Assembly (NCBI RefSeq): GCF_018873765.1
Contig: NC_057917.1
Location: forward strand, 60,074,464 to 60,138,463
From: Telopea speciosissima
Taxonomy: Eukaryota > Streptophyta > Magnoliopsida > Proteales > Proteaceae
Length of the DNA stretch: 64,000 nucleotides
Direction of reading: 5' to 3'
Positions 11,770-22,529 of this stretch are shown here, in pieces (position 1 is the first letter of the stretch; each line of letters starts with the position of its first letter). A program made the position numbers and the translations under genes. The notes under the pieces were generated by a model. It saw only the letters and a list, made by a program, of their open reading frames with translations, did not search any database and had not been told where the DNA came from.

Positions 11770-13224
11770 TGGAAACGCGATCCACAAACAGATATAAATC
11801 CGATCAAATGTCTCTCTTAACTACATTTAGATCAGATGCTGCAAGGGAAAAGATAGAAACTTTAACATTTGGTGAGAAGTATCGAGAGTCAATAACTTTC
11901 GAAAAAGAGCGAAGCTAGAGAGATTCAGAGAGCTCTTGAAGTGAACAAGAAAGTTTCGAAACGTATCAGGTGGGAGGAGGAAAGTTCGCGGGTCTGCACT
12001 TTCTCTGGTGCGGCGACCACTGTGCCGAGAACGCCGAAAACTCGGGGTCCACGCGGAAGCCCACCTTGCTTATTTTTTTGGGTTTCCTTGCCTAGTGTAC
12101 ACGTTTCATATAGAGGTTAGTTTAGTAATTTCGTTAAACACAATGACAAAGCTTTTGGTTGCCCACTTGGTCGCATCTGATAGAGAGTGAATGAGCGAGT
12201 GATGTTGCCACGTAATGATTGGGTTGCGAGATTCCGCTTCTACCGAACCTGATTCCGCTGCAAGTATGTGCACGCTGCGCGCATACTCAGCTGTAGACAC
12301 ATGTTCCACCCATTATATTTTAGGGTACAAGAATATTCTTGGAGGCCAAAAGAATATATGGATGCTGCGGAACATGCGCGCACCTCACACACATCCAACA
12401 GAGAGACGGATTATGGTGGTGCGCAGCAATGCGGTCCTGAGAGCTTGACATGTGGAAGAAGCTTCATCTAATTTTATTGGGTTTTTTGTTTTTTCTTTCT
12501 TATTGAGCCCGGCACTGTTGGATGTCGCATCTTTCACATGTCGAAACTCACAGGCCTACACTTAGTGCACCGCCAGATTAGAGCATCAGAGAGGATTTTC
12601 TATTTTTTAAAGACATAATCTCATGATTTTAATGCACGATATCGGAATGGGTATCGATAACCTGCAAAATCGATACGATATCGATACAACCTCGGCCTGG
12701 ATCGACTGTATCGGATAAAATTACCCCTAAATCTTCTTTAAAATTTGAATTTTCTGATCATTTTACCCCTTATCCGTATCATGCTATTGATATAGTATCG
12801 GCACAGTATCAATATCGGTGACTAGTAAAACCGGTACGTAGGTTTTTTGCTCTCTACCATGTACAGGGGTGGTTCAAGTCCAAGTGTGTGGGTCCCAAGG
12901 TTAGTTAGTGGTTCCCATCACGTAGATCTCTTTCCTCCACAAATGCCGGATTGATCAGATGACAACAATCATCTGATTTAAGTCGAGTAATGACTTTTTC
13001 CCATGCCCTCTTAACATAATAACCGATATAAGTCGAGTAAGGATTTCTTCCCACTCCCTCTTGGGAAACCTAAAGTTCTTAAATAATAATTTTGACTTTT
13101 GTGTTTTTTTAAAGGAAAAATCTCTTTGATGAGTTTGATCATGAGATGTTCCTATGCCTACTTACATACTAATATTTTTATTCTTCTCTCTTTAAAAATA
13201 AATAAAAATTATGGGCCGGAGTTC
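11770..13224. other. Promoter side of the DOMON gene and repeats
   Basis: 11770-12060 is the likely 5' UTR and promoter of the minus-strand gene; I do not see an unambiguous TATA box. At 12640-12835 there is a GTATCGG/CGATATC-rich dispersed repeat, related to sequences at 29600-29985, 31145-31270, 34996-35235, 52030-52290 and 58085-58285. No gene found. Confidence 0.4.
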
Positions 13225-13425
13225 TATTTCTATGTGGAGAGCATGGCTCCTATGCGCATGAGGCCCAATGAGTGTACGTGTTGGCATCATAGAGATGCGA
13301 TTTTTACCTTTCATGGGGGACGGAGTAGTCATTTTGCCCCCTCTATATCTGACGTGGATGGTACACTCCCCCACCACGAACCTTCTTTCAAAAAACTATA
13401 TTTGGAAACAACGAGAGGAAACACT
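13225..13425. mobile_element. MITE-like element, family 1, copy a
   Basis: A degraded member of a repeat family recognised by the order GGAGCRTGRCYCCT...GCCAATGAG...GGCATCA...GTAGTCATTT...TACACTCCC. Its ends are weakly inverted repeats of one another. Better preserved copies are at 14751-14919 and 42152-42293. No coding capacity. Confidence 0.5.
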
Positions 13426-13709
13426 CCATGTTGAGAGAACTCTTTCCCTTTTTTAAATATTTAATTGGAAAAAGTTTCTCTGAGCTGCCATGAGAGAGAA
13501 CGTTAGCACTTAGCACCTCTCTCTCTCTCTCTCCACATGCAATGACCTCCTTAGTCCTTACCTTCCCATTTACGAAATCATTCTGTTGCATCTTATTGGT
13601 GCGTTCCTCTGTGCCACTCGCTTAGAGAATCTACTCCTATATTATTATCGATGTGTGAGACGTTTTGACCCTTGAACCTATGAATGGGGGTGACAAAACC
13701 CAACCGGCT

Positions 13710-13835
13710 GCATTCATAAGGCAAGGCTTAAATGATTAAAAGCCTAAATGTTGCTATTTGGAGGTTTAACTAAAAAGCATTCATAAGGCAAGACTTAAAT
13801 GATTAAAAGCCCAAATGTTACTATTTGGAGGTTTC
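13710..13835. repeat. 67-bp tandem duplication
   Basis: Two adjacent copies starting GCATTCATAAGGCAAG at 13710 and 13777, differing at only a few bases. Confidence 0.85.
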
Positions 13836-14750
13836 CCTTTCTAGTTTTCACCCTTCAGTTTTAGCCTTTCTTCATAGTTTTCTACTTGTGACTCTTGGAG
13901 TAAATAGAGAAGAGTGAAGCCCAAAATCTAAGTAACAGAGATATAAGATTGCAATTCAGTGATCTTTATGGTTTGTAACTAACATAGGTTGCCTTACCTT
14001 GTTACTCTATTATTACCTTTTAAGGGTAACATGTAATTCATTGCTTTTCCTCACTTCCTTTATCCCCTCTTTCTCTCTCAAGATTTGAGAAAAGAAATTT
14101 TTATTCATTACACATAAGCGTACATTTTTTTATGGACTTGAGTTCACAAACCCCTCCTAGGGTTTTAATATGTTCCAAAATACCCTCACGATACCCTTTC
14201 CCGCCCCGCAATTAATGAGATCCCATTCACCGTGGGAGGGAAGAGGGAAACTTGGTCCTTTTTTTTTATTTTGTTGCTTGTTGGTGTTACTTTTCCTAAG
14301 TTTTTCTTTCATATATGGAGAAAGTTTTCCACCATGAGTAAAGGGAAATCCACCGATCTCCTAAATGACTCCCCAATACTAATCGAATGCTCGAAATGCC
14401 TTTTCTAATTTTCTAGGAATCACATTCAAACCTAGGATTAATGAAAACTTGGTTCTTTTTTTATTCATTTCAAGAATTTTATTATGCAAATATTCAATTC
14501 TATTAAATTGACCTATAATAAGTACCAACTTAATCGGATTGGACCAGTCAAGGAGTGATTAGTCAAACTAATTACCTAGCGATTTTCTAATTTGATTCAG
14601 GTTAGAGTAAGGGGTGATCCAACTCAAATCGCCATTGTTACCCCTAATCGTGAGAGCCTAAACAACCATAAAAAAATTAATTTGATAATGATAAGTGGTC
14701 CAATTAGCTAATTACAATTATGACTTTTGGTAAATAATTAAATGGTAAGA

Positions 14751-14919
14751 GTTCTCTATGGGGGAGCGTGACCCCTACGTGCATGCAGGGCCAATGAGAA
14801 CACACATGGAAGCATCACAGTGGACAAATTTCCGCCTTTGGGGGCGGGTGGTCATTTCGCCCTCTCCCCCCACCCCCAACTGTGTTTGGGTGTGGGCGAT
14901 ACACTTCCTCATAGAAAAC
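14751..14919. mobile_element. MITE-like element, family 1, copy b
   Basis: The best example in the window. The left end GTTCTCTATGGGGGAGCGT and the inverted right end GTTTTCTATGAGGAAGTGT match at 15 of 19 positions. The core GGGCCAATGAGA...GGAAGCATCACA...GGTGGTCATTTCGCCC recurs in the other copies. About 170 bp, no coding capacity. Confidence 0.65.
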
Positions 14920-16776
14920 TTTTCTCCATAATTAAATTTTTGTTAAGGTTACTAACTAATTTAGCACCTCATAGAATTAGATTCCACAGTTCTAGGTGGA
15001 GGTATCAATTCCCATTAGCTTATAATAATTAAAAATTGGTAATGCAATCCCCATGATGTTCAAGTTGATTGTGTAATCTACCTAACTGTGTTTAAGAAAA
15101 ACAATCACTTTGGGATGTAACCATTGGATGGAAAAACCCTTCCCTTGGACTAAGCCACATGTCAAATTTTCAAACTCATCTCTATAGTATGATCCATCAT
15201 GTTAGAAAATATTTATCTTTATATTTTGAGTGGTTGATAGAAATTGCATAAAAATTACAAAAGTTGAATCCAATAAATTCCTTTGTATCTCTGATATGGA
15301 AGATGGGATTGAATTAAAATTAATTCGATCGATTGATGATGTTGTTTGCATTATGTCTCAAAAATTTCAGCCTTACAAAGATACTAAGTGGAAGTTTTCC
15401 TTCACCAGTGGGGTAGGAAGAATCCCCTTACGACTGGTGATGTGACCATGTGATGAGACAAGAGTCATCAAAACTACCCCTCCCCTTGGGCGTCTGACAG
15501 TATCGATGCCCATGGCGAAGGAATGGTGAAGAGAGATTCAAGATGCTATGGGCAAGATATTTGGACTTCTAGGAAAAATTTCATTAATGGCTAATCAACG
15601 AAACCTATGTTGGCTTAAAAACTGGAGGTTTTATTTTTAGATTGAAATCCAATAAATCAGCCGTGTATTAAAACAATGAATAATCTACGAATAACCATGG
15701 ATGATGATAATGAGAAGTCACCAGCTTACATGACATATAAAAAACAAGAGAGTATTGCCTGTAGTACAAAAAATCATTATGAGGTTGAGTTTGAATCGAT
15801 GATCATTGGTTTATATATGTAGGCAACATCGTCATGATGACAAACTTAGTGAATTAGTGTAACCAACCATAGTTATACCAAACAAAACCCTTAAAACAAT
15901 TTCCTTTTAAATATTATCTAAGTGTTCATGCCATAGTAGTATATATAGAGAGAGAGATTTTGTAGATACGCTCACATCTTTTTTTTTTTTTTTTGTTGTT
16001 GTTGTTGTATATATGCCCACATCCATTTAAGGTGCTTCCTAATGTTTATTAATAGCTAAAATTGTAAAAAACCCATACAACCTCTTATAATATATATATT
16101 TTTTTTCTCTTTCCTCTCTTGGTCAAGTGAGCCCATGTAGATGTATTGTTTCCTATGCCGCCATTGGTGTGACATGAGTGATTTCCCGACACTCACAACA
16201 TAGGAACTCTTTCCCTTATTAATATTATGTACCAAAACAATAATTAATCATATTTATTTAATGAGAATAATATTATAAAGTTTTTCTGGAACTCACCAAA
16301 TTATCAATATACTAACAATATCATCATATAAGTCAATAAAGAAAATATGAAGATCTTTTTTCGTGTTATTTAAAATTTTTCATTAATCACTTCCGTAAGA
16401 AGATTTCTTTAGTCGTTGGTCTCCCTAGAATGAATCCACCTCTGATTTCAAGTAATAACATATTCTAAATTGCGAGGACAACTAGCTTAAGGCTAGTGCA
16501 GAATAGCCTAGCCCCAAGGAGGTTTCAAGTTGGAGACATCATGTTCCTCATCTAGTCTAGGATCCCACCCCACCTCATTATTGTCGTTCTCTAACTAGAG
16601 CATTTCCTCCGTGGGATCCTTAATGCTATAGTTGGTTTCTCATTAAAAAAAAAAAAAAAATACTCATTAACATTTTTTTTATAGTAAAAAAACTTTGGAA
16701 TTAGAAAAGTGAAATATATACATAGTGTTTGGCTTGCGCATATATAGCTAGGTTAAGCGCAATTGCCATACGAAAT
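14920..16776. other. Intergenic AT-rich DNA, no gene
   Basis: Short open frames only, none resembling a known protein. A possible degraded family 1 MITE edge lies near 16190-16213 (AGGAACTCTTTCCCTTATT). Long A/T runs occur at 15980-15995 and 16645-16660. Confidence 0.35.
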
Positions 16777-17170
16777 TTATCTCCTAATCTTATCATAAGA
16801 GATACTTGGATCTAGATTACTTATATATAACAAGTCTTTAATAAGATACCAAGGCCAAGGCAAACTAGTTGGAGATGGAAGAACATCAGTGATCTTTTGG
16901 TTGGAGCACCACACTTCTTTTATCTTCAACCCTATGCTGGCAGCATGGTCTATGCCCATCCTAATATTGAATATTTCTAGTTCCAAAAAAGTGGTGGCTG
17001 TAATATACCCTGCAACTATTAACAAAAATCTTTCATCTAACAAAAAAATATACGACCATCCTGCACAAATTAAACTCATTAACTTGTTTTGATCCATTGT
17101 AGCAAGGAAGTCGCCATGGGAGTATTGTCCTGCCAGTCTCTTTTAAATCTTGTGAATAAGTCAATCCCCT
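16777..17170 (-). pseudogene. LINE RNase H-domain remnant
   Basis: A minus-strand open frame (16777-17097) includes AGYITA, then an acidic-helix region LELEIFNIRMGIDHAASIG, then KEVWCSNQKITDVL and SLPWPW. This order resembles the RNase H domain found at the C-terminus of plant L1-type LINEs and in the related 'putative ribonuclease H' proteins, in a typically substituted form. No reverse transcriptase is seen nearby and the catalytic set is incomplete, so it is a fragment. The match is from pattern recognition only. Confidence 0.5.
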
Positions 17171-18694
17171 GTCCCCCCCAAAAAAAACAAACAAAAATAA
17201 AAAATAAATAAATAAATAAAGGAAAAGGTTTTGGGTCAACACACCTATATATTTAGGACTGAGTTTTCCTTAAGCCATGGATCCCTTGACTGCAGTGATG
17301 GTATTTTCAATCATTCATAAATAGGGGGCAGCCATGGATCCCTTCACCACAGATGGGGTCAAGGAAAACTTTCCCCATGGATTTAATAGGTGGAAATCGA
17401 CTGATGCAAATCAAAATTGATCAACCCCAATTTCGATTAATGGTGGTTCTCAAAGCCCATTTTAGAATTGAACATTAATGCACTTAGATCTTTATTTTAG
17501 TCGAAACATATGAAGGAGAGAAAGTGTGTGCTAGGGGGGGGGGGATTTACAATCTAAGTTTTGTTTTAAGTTCTCTTCACTCTTGCTTCCATCGAATGGT
17601 AATTGGGGTTCTAAAGGAATAGGATTGAGATATATTCTCTGTTTTCCCTGTTTCAGGGTTTCACTGCAACCATTGGAAAGAAAGCCCTACACATTGTTAT
17701 TTAAACTCAATATTGATCCTAATACAACTCCATAATACCATGCTGAATGGACCTCTACTACTACCAATAACAGGAAAACTTAGGCTGCGTTTGTTATGTA
17801 TTCTAGGAATGCATTCTTGGTCGATTTTGCATTCTCGGATGATAAAGAATATCAATATATTCTCTGCCTTCCTCAACCTCCAATCCTTCAAAATATAGGC
17901 TTTTTTGGTGGATTCTGGGTAATCCTCTCAATTACAGCAGACCTGTTAAATGTCACAAAACCCAACCTAAACTGAGTTATTGGTTCATATTTAAGAGATA
18001 GATCTATGATCTTCTCCTTAATGACTAAATGTTTTCTTAGCCTTCTAAAATGTCTACTGATGAAATGATTCAAACTATCCAATAAAACTTATTCTTTTGT
18101 CGATGCAGTCTAATATATGGGTTCCAAAAACCTACCATTCAGATTGATAGTTCAATACATAGACAGGGTACCACAAGGACTGCTGAATGGTTCTCCAATA
18201 AAATTTGCAAACAATCAAATCACAAATCTCCCTAAAGGAAGAGATCCCTTAAACCATGACAAGATCAAATTGAAAAGAAAAAGCGGAAGAAAAGATCCTG
18301 AGAAAGAGGCTCTAAACCCAGTAATTACTCATCAATATAGCTTCTGTTAGTACTACAATCATGCAGTGTGACTTCAAATACTCCTGGACAACACGAAGAC
18401 CACAATTATTTGAAGTTTTTCTCACCTCCATTTATCTGTTCCTACTACCTTCACAACAAAACAAGAGCAACCCACAACCTCCTTGCCTTCCCCTCTGATT
18501 CAATCTTGCATAACTCTATGAGGAGAAAACGACAAATCTATTGAGTAGATATCATGAAAATTTCAGGACAAGATTATAAATTAGGAAAATGAACAGGCAA
18601 CTAGCAATCACTTAAACATTAGTACAAAGCCAAGAGATCTCAAGCTTGCAAAAATGAATCACAGATACACAAGAGGTAAGGATTTTTTACTTAC
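17171..18694. other. Intergenic, no gene
   Basis: An A-rich stretch at 17180-17222, an 11-bp G run at 17534-17544, and otherwise unremarkable sequence. I looked here for the missing 3' exon of the eS12 pseudogene and did not find it. Confidence 0.4.
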
Positions 18695-18979
18695 ACCAGT
18701 CCACTCACCAGGAGTTTTATCACTTGGGACAGTTATCAAACTAAGATTGTGATCAGCACAAAGTGCTCGGACCAGTTTAACACAGTTTGGCTGGTTGCAG
18801 TCCTCTGACAACACACAACTGTGCTGTGTGCTTCTCAATAAACTTAGCATCTTCATTGAGTCCTCAAGCAAGCCCAACATGGGCCAAGGATTTCTTCAGC
18901 AGAGGCTGTAAGGTTGTCATGATATCTATTTGACAACAAGAGCTGAAGCAGCTGCATCGGCTGCAACACCCTCTCTTCA
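18695..18979 (-). pseudogene. Ribosomal protein eS12 pseudogene exon
   Basis: Minus-strand translation gives most of the middle of cytosolic ribosomal protein eS12 (RPS12): QLCVLSEDCNQPNCVKLV, ALCADHNLSLITVPS and KTPGEWTG. Upstream there is a shifted-frame stretch matching IMTTLQPLLKKSLAHVGLA. It is broken by an in-frame TGA where the family has arginine (GLA-stop-GLNE, a CGA to TGA type change) and by two frameshifts near the N-terminus. The exon is still bounded by a consensus acceptor (TTTTGCAG at its 5' side) and a perfect donor (GTAAGT after GEWTG). It therefore came from a gene copy with introns rather than from a processed mRNA. The C-terminal exon was not found downstream. Confidence 0.85.
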
Positions 18980-19709
18980 CTGCAAAACCATTAAATGGAC
19001 ATGAGTGAGCCGAGATATGGAGCACATGTCAAACAATTATGGAACAACTAGAGTCTTGAAATTCATTCAAGAGGAGAAAAAGACAAGAACATAACAAAAT
19101 CGGAGGAATCCATCTCTTGCACCATGAATCCATTTATTCAGTAAAACTGTGGCCAAAATGGGTCAAGTACATCTTCATAAGAAAATCTTAATCCAATCAC
19201 AACTCTTAATTAAAGCTTAACAACCAAATTCTGAGAACAATAGAAGTTCTAAACATAGGCCCCTGGGGTGGTGGTAACAGTATCCTAATTCAACTAGAGA
19301 ACTGAGAAGAAACAAAGCAGAAGCTTTAAAAGTGTCCAACAGATTTTAGTCTTAGTCCCTTATGATTCCCATGCAAGGAGGGGGGGCTTGTTGCATCAAT
19401 GCAACATCTCGGTTAAAGTGACAGCAGTTTTTCTTTATTTCTTATTAGTTTTTGGAAAATGGATAAGTAATTAAGAACTTGGTAATTTTTAGTTTCAATA
19501 GATCCTCCTAGTAGTCATTTAAGAGAGTCCTTGCTGTTCTGAACTACTAAGTGAGATTAAGTAGGGATCTGAATAAATATTAGTAGGGTATTTCTTTTGC
19601 TTTTTTTAACTGTTTGTGACTTTGCCAACCTGAATCATCAATTTCTAAGGCTGTCCTAATCTAATCTGTCCATTCTGCAATGCAAAAAAACATAATCTCC
19701 TTTACCTCT
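18980..19709. other. Intergenic, no gene
   Basis: Contains no frame with recognisable coding content; it might hold the first exon or promoter of the former eS12 copy, but I cannot show this. Confidence 0.3.
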
Positions 19710-19717
19710 GGCAGAAA

Positions 19718-20813
19718 CTTAGTTAGTAAGTTTGGGAACGGCAATTGAACGGGAATGGATATGTATGGCAATTAAACGGACTAGACGGTAATAATACTTT
19801 TCAAAAATCCGGCTTCATAAAACGCATACGGTAATAATACGGTATGCGTTTAATACGGCATAGACGGCAATAATACTTTTAAAAAAACGGACATATATTC
19901 ATTATATAACATGCATTCACCACCTAATAAACAAAATAATATCATGATTTTATGAACAAAAATAAACACAATAATATAATATGCTATATAACATCTCTAA
20001 GATTATCATTTAACATACCAAAATATCAATAATCTACAAGAAATGAATGTAGATTGTCTGAAAATGAGATGAGCAAGTTGATTACCTTATCATTAAATCA
20101 TTCTTCCAACATTACATTTCTTTCTATCTACAATGAGATAACCATATATTTTTAACCAGATGTGTTCTTGTGAAGGGGGATGAGTTCCCACTAATTAACC
20201 AACACAAGACAAGAGGGAGAGTTCCAGATATGGATCTCCACTGTACACATTAGCTACAAGCCTACAAGAGACAGAAAAACAAGAATAAAATAGAATAGAG
20301 ATTGAGCCGTTCTCGCCAATATCACACCAGATTCGGATCTCCACTGTACACATTAGCTACAAGCCTACAAGAGACAGAAAAACAAGAATAAAATAGAATA
20401 GAGATTGAGCCGTTCTCGCCAATATCACACCAGATTCATTTGCTTCACTACCACCATCAAAGTTCAAAGACCAGAGAAACAAGAGGAGAATACAAGACTT
20501 AAGTGCCGCTTTGTTGAACGGAGATGGGGAGGATGATTGAGGATGGAGGGCGGCTACTGTTGCCTGCTACGGTTGGATGTTCAACACAAATCGAAAGGGA
20601 CGAAAGGGAAAGTGAAATCGTTTCCCTAAATTCTAATCTTTTGGGTATTTTTTTTTTTTTTTTAAAAAAATATTATACGCGTATTATACGAGTATAATAC
20701 TCGATCGATTAAAAATGCTTTTTTTTTATAAAAATACGGGAAAATAAGGGGACGGGAGTATTATACGTTCAAAAATTTGGGTACGCATATAATACGCGTA
20801 TTTACTAACTAAG
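19718..20813. mobile_element. Non-autonomous DNA transposon, 8-bp TSD
   Basis: A 1096-bp element with perfect 12-bp terminal inverted repeats CTTAGTTAGTAA (19718-19729 and 20802-20813), flanked by a perfect 8-bp TSD GGCAGAAA (19710-19717 and 20814-20821). An 8-bp duplication is the hallmark of the hAT superfamily, although the termini are not the usual YAGNG. Subterminal zones are rich in GGTAATAATAC and ATAATACGCG motifs, as expected for transposase binding zones. There is no transposase frame. The interior holds a perfect 103-bp tandem duplication and a GC-richer block (20500-20640) that could be captured host sequence. Confidence 0.85.
20232..20437. repeat. Perfect 103-bp tandem duplication
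   Basis: 20232-20334 and 20335-20437 appear identical base for base, inside the DNA transposon. Perfect identity means the duplication is recent, or is an assembly artefact. Confidence 0.9.
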
Positions 20814-20821
20814 GGCAGAAA

Positions 20822-21529
20822 CACAAGAATTTTTTTTTGTGAAGGATGCCATGAAACCTTAGAACCTTAAAACATTGAACCATGAAGCCCTGAACTTTAA
20901 AACTTAAAACCCGCATCTCATAATGCAAATTCTCGAGACAGAACCTCGGACAGACCATCTCTTGTTTGGTTAACTCATCAGCCAATTCTCTGCTGCTTCT
21001 TAGCTTCTCCTAAAATGAGTGTATCATTAAGGAGACAAGGTGATTTATGGATCTAATCATGTGATAAGTCGCAAGGAATCATCCAAAGCACCTCTTCTAT
21101 ACTCACATTTGCCAAATCCCTTTCTATAATAGCATACTGAAATACTTTAGAAATAAGTAGTTCCACCCCTATTTGAATGCAAAATCCAGCTCATCTAATC
21201 AGCTTCTTCTATTGACCCCAGAAAAGGCGCCAATGATGCAGCCATTTGGCACCTTTATAACACCTCCCATATCAGATGGACTAGGTTTCTGTGGTGAGCA
21301 TCCATCCAGGTACAACAACAACAACAACAACTACTGAGCCTTATCCCAACTAAATGGGGTCGGCTACATGGATCATTGTCCTCCAATCAGCTCTATCCAT
21401 CTAGACACACATTCAACCTTAATTGTCAGTATCTTTCTTGCATCAATTTTAATTCTCAATGCAAAACTTGTACAGCTCAACCATGTGGGATAGTTTCATT
21501 CTGTAGGCTGATCATTAAAAAAAGTAAAG
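20822..21529. other. Intergenic with RTE LINE tail
   Basis: 21310-21372 is the minus-strand version of the RTE LINE tail: ACAACAACAAC followed by CCTTATCCCAACTAAATGG and GGTCGGCTACATGGAT. No coding part of the LINE is visible next to it. Confidence 0.6.
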
Positions 21530-21695
21530 GTTATACCAATGCATGAGGCTCCCGCCACTGCAGGATCTAGGGAGGGTTATAATGTAGGCAGCCTTACCCC
21601 TGCTGCACGGAGAGGCTGTTTCCCAACTCGAACCCCTGACCACTAGGTCACACTGTCACAATGGAGCAACCTTATCGTTGAGCCGAGATCCACCC
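21530..21695 (-). mobile_element. Au-type SINE, degraded
   Basis: Read on the minus strand it follows the Au SINE plan: GGTTGCTCCATTGTGAC, the tRNA-like B box GGTTCGAGTTGGG, AACAGCCTCT, GGGGTAAGGCTGCCTACA and an end near CATGCATTGG. An internal 10-bp duplication (ACAGTGTGAC) breaks the tRNA-like head. No clear TSD. Confidence 0.75.
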
Positions 21696-22184
21696 TCTTT
21701 CTATGGTGCTCGGGATTAGTTTTCCTACTATGCCTGGTTCGTGAAAAACAGATTAATGGATTAAAAGATGTAAATTTTCAAAGTTTGAAGGAAATGCTAG
21801 GCAAAAGCCCATTCAAGTGCAAAGAAGATTACAATAGCTTTGAGGTAGACCTAAATTTCTGTGCTTATGCCAATTAATCTAGATTTTCATATTTAGGATC
21901 TCGTGAGAGATCTTACCTCTGTGGCAGAAAACAGAGACTCAGAGATACAGAGGCACAAAACTATCGTTCCCTCCCAGCGAGTAAGAAGAAGAAGGCGAGT
22001 TAGGGTTTTGAAATGGAGGAAGAGGGAAATTGATTTAAGGGTTTTGATGAAAACAGGTGGGTCGCACAATATCATCCGGTTCGATCGGCTGAAACTTGAA
22101 AAAACACCGGTTTGCCTGTTCTTGAACCTATTGTAGAACCGTTTGAACTCTCTGAGACTGCCTCTGACCTTTGAGGTTACAGAA
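21696..22184 (+). promoter_or_regulatory. Upstream region of the YfiM-like gene
   Basis: Contains the likely promoter and 5' UTR of the gene at 22185. The sequence from about 21900 is richer in purines and G+C than the flanks, as plant leaders often are. Short overlapping frames on both strands look like chance. Confidence 0.35.
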
Positions 22185-22529
22185 ATGGAGAATGAAGATG
22201 ACTGGCTTGCCCTAGACAAGCTTTACCATGTCCTGTTCTGTTTCTTTATTGCCATTACTGTGTCTGCTCTCGCTTATCAAACAAGATATCCATTTATTCA
22301 CAGATGGAGTATTTGGTTAGGATCATTGGTGTCTCTCGCTGCTGGTGTGGCCAAAGAAGCAGGAGACGAGATAGGATTATGGGAATCAGCTGGAGCTTCT
22401 GTTAAAGACGTCATTGCTGATCTCTTGGGTATATTTATGTCGTCGGTTGTGTTTTCTCTCTTCAAATCCATGTCTTTGCCGAAAAAATATGAGGAATTGA
22501 TAGGAACTCGAGGGGTTTCAATGGTATAG
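22185..22529 (+). CDS. Small YfiM/DUF2279-like membrane protein
   Basis: 114 aa from ATG 22185 (context AGAAATGGAG); a longer frame begins only at a TTG. The protein starts with an acidic stretch MENEDDW, then LDKLYHVLFCFFIAITVSAL (charged D-K-x2-H followed by a membrane span). A second hydrophobic part follows (WLGSLVSLAAG), then AKEAGDEIG and SAGASVKDVIADLLG, then a last hydrophobic span (IFMSSVVFSLF). The spacing of DK-H, AKE-DE and SxKD-ADxxG resembles the bacterial YfiM/DUF2279 family and its plant relatives, whose function is not known. It appears to be a single exon. Recognition is moderate; that it is a real coding frame is more certain than its family. Confidence 0.7.
   Translation: MENEDDWLALDKLYHVLFCFFIAITVSALAYQTRYPFIHRWSIWLGSLVSLAAGVAKEAGDEIGLWESAGASVKDVIADLLGIFMSSVVFSLFKSMSLPKKYEELIGTRGVSMV

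Noticed and set aside
15230..15445. A 71-codon frame (KWKFSFTSGVGRIPL)
   Set aside because: Amphipathic and protein-like at a glance, but short, isolated and without a recognisable family or splice context.
21893..22219. Overlapping frames on both strands upstream of the YfiM-like gene
   Set aside because: They begin at non-ATG codons or look like leader sequence; no conserved motifs.
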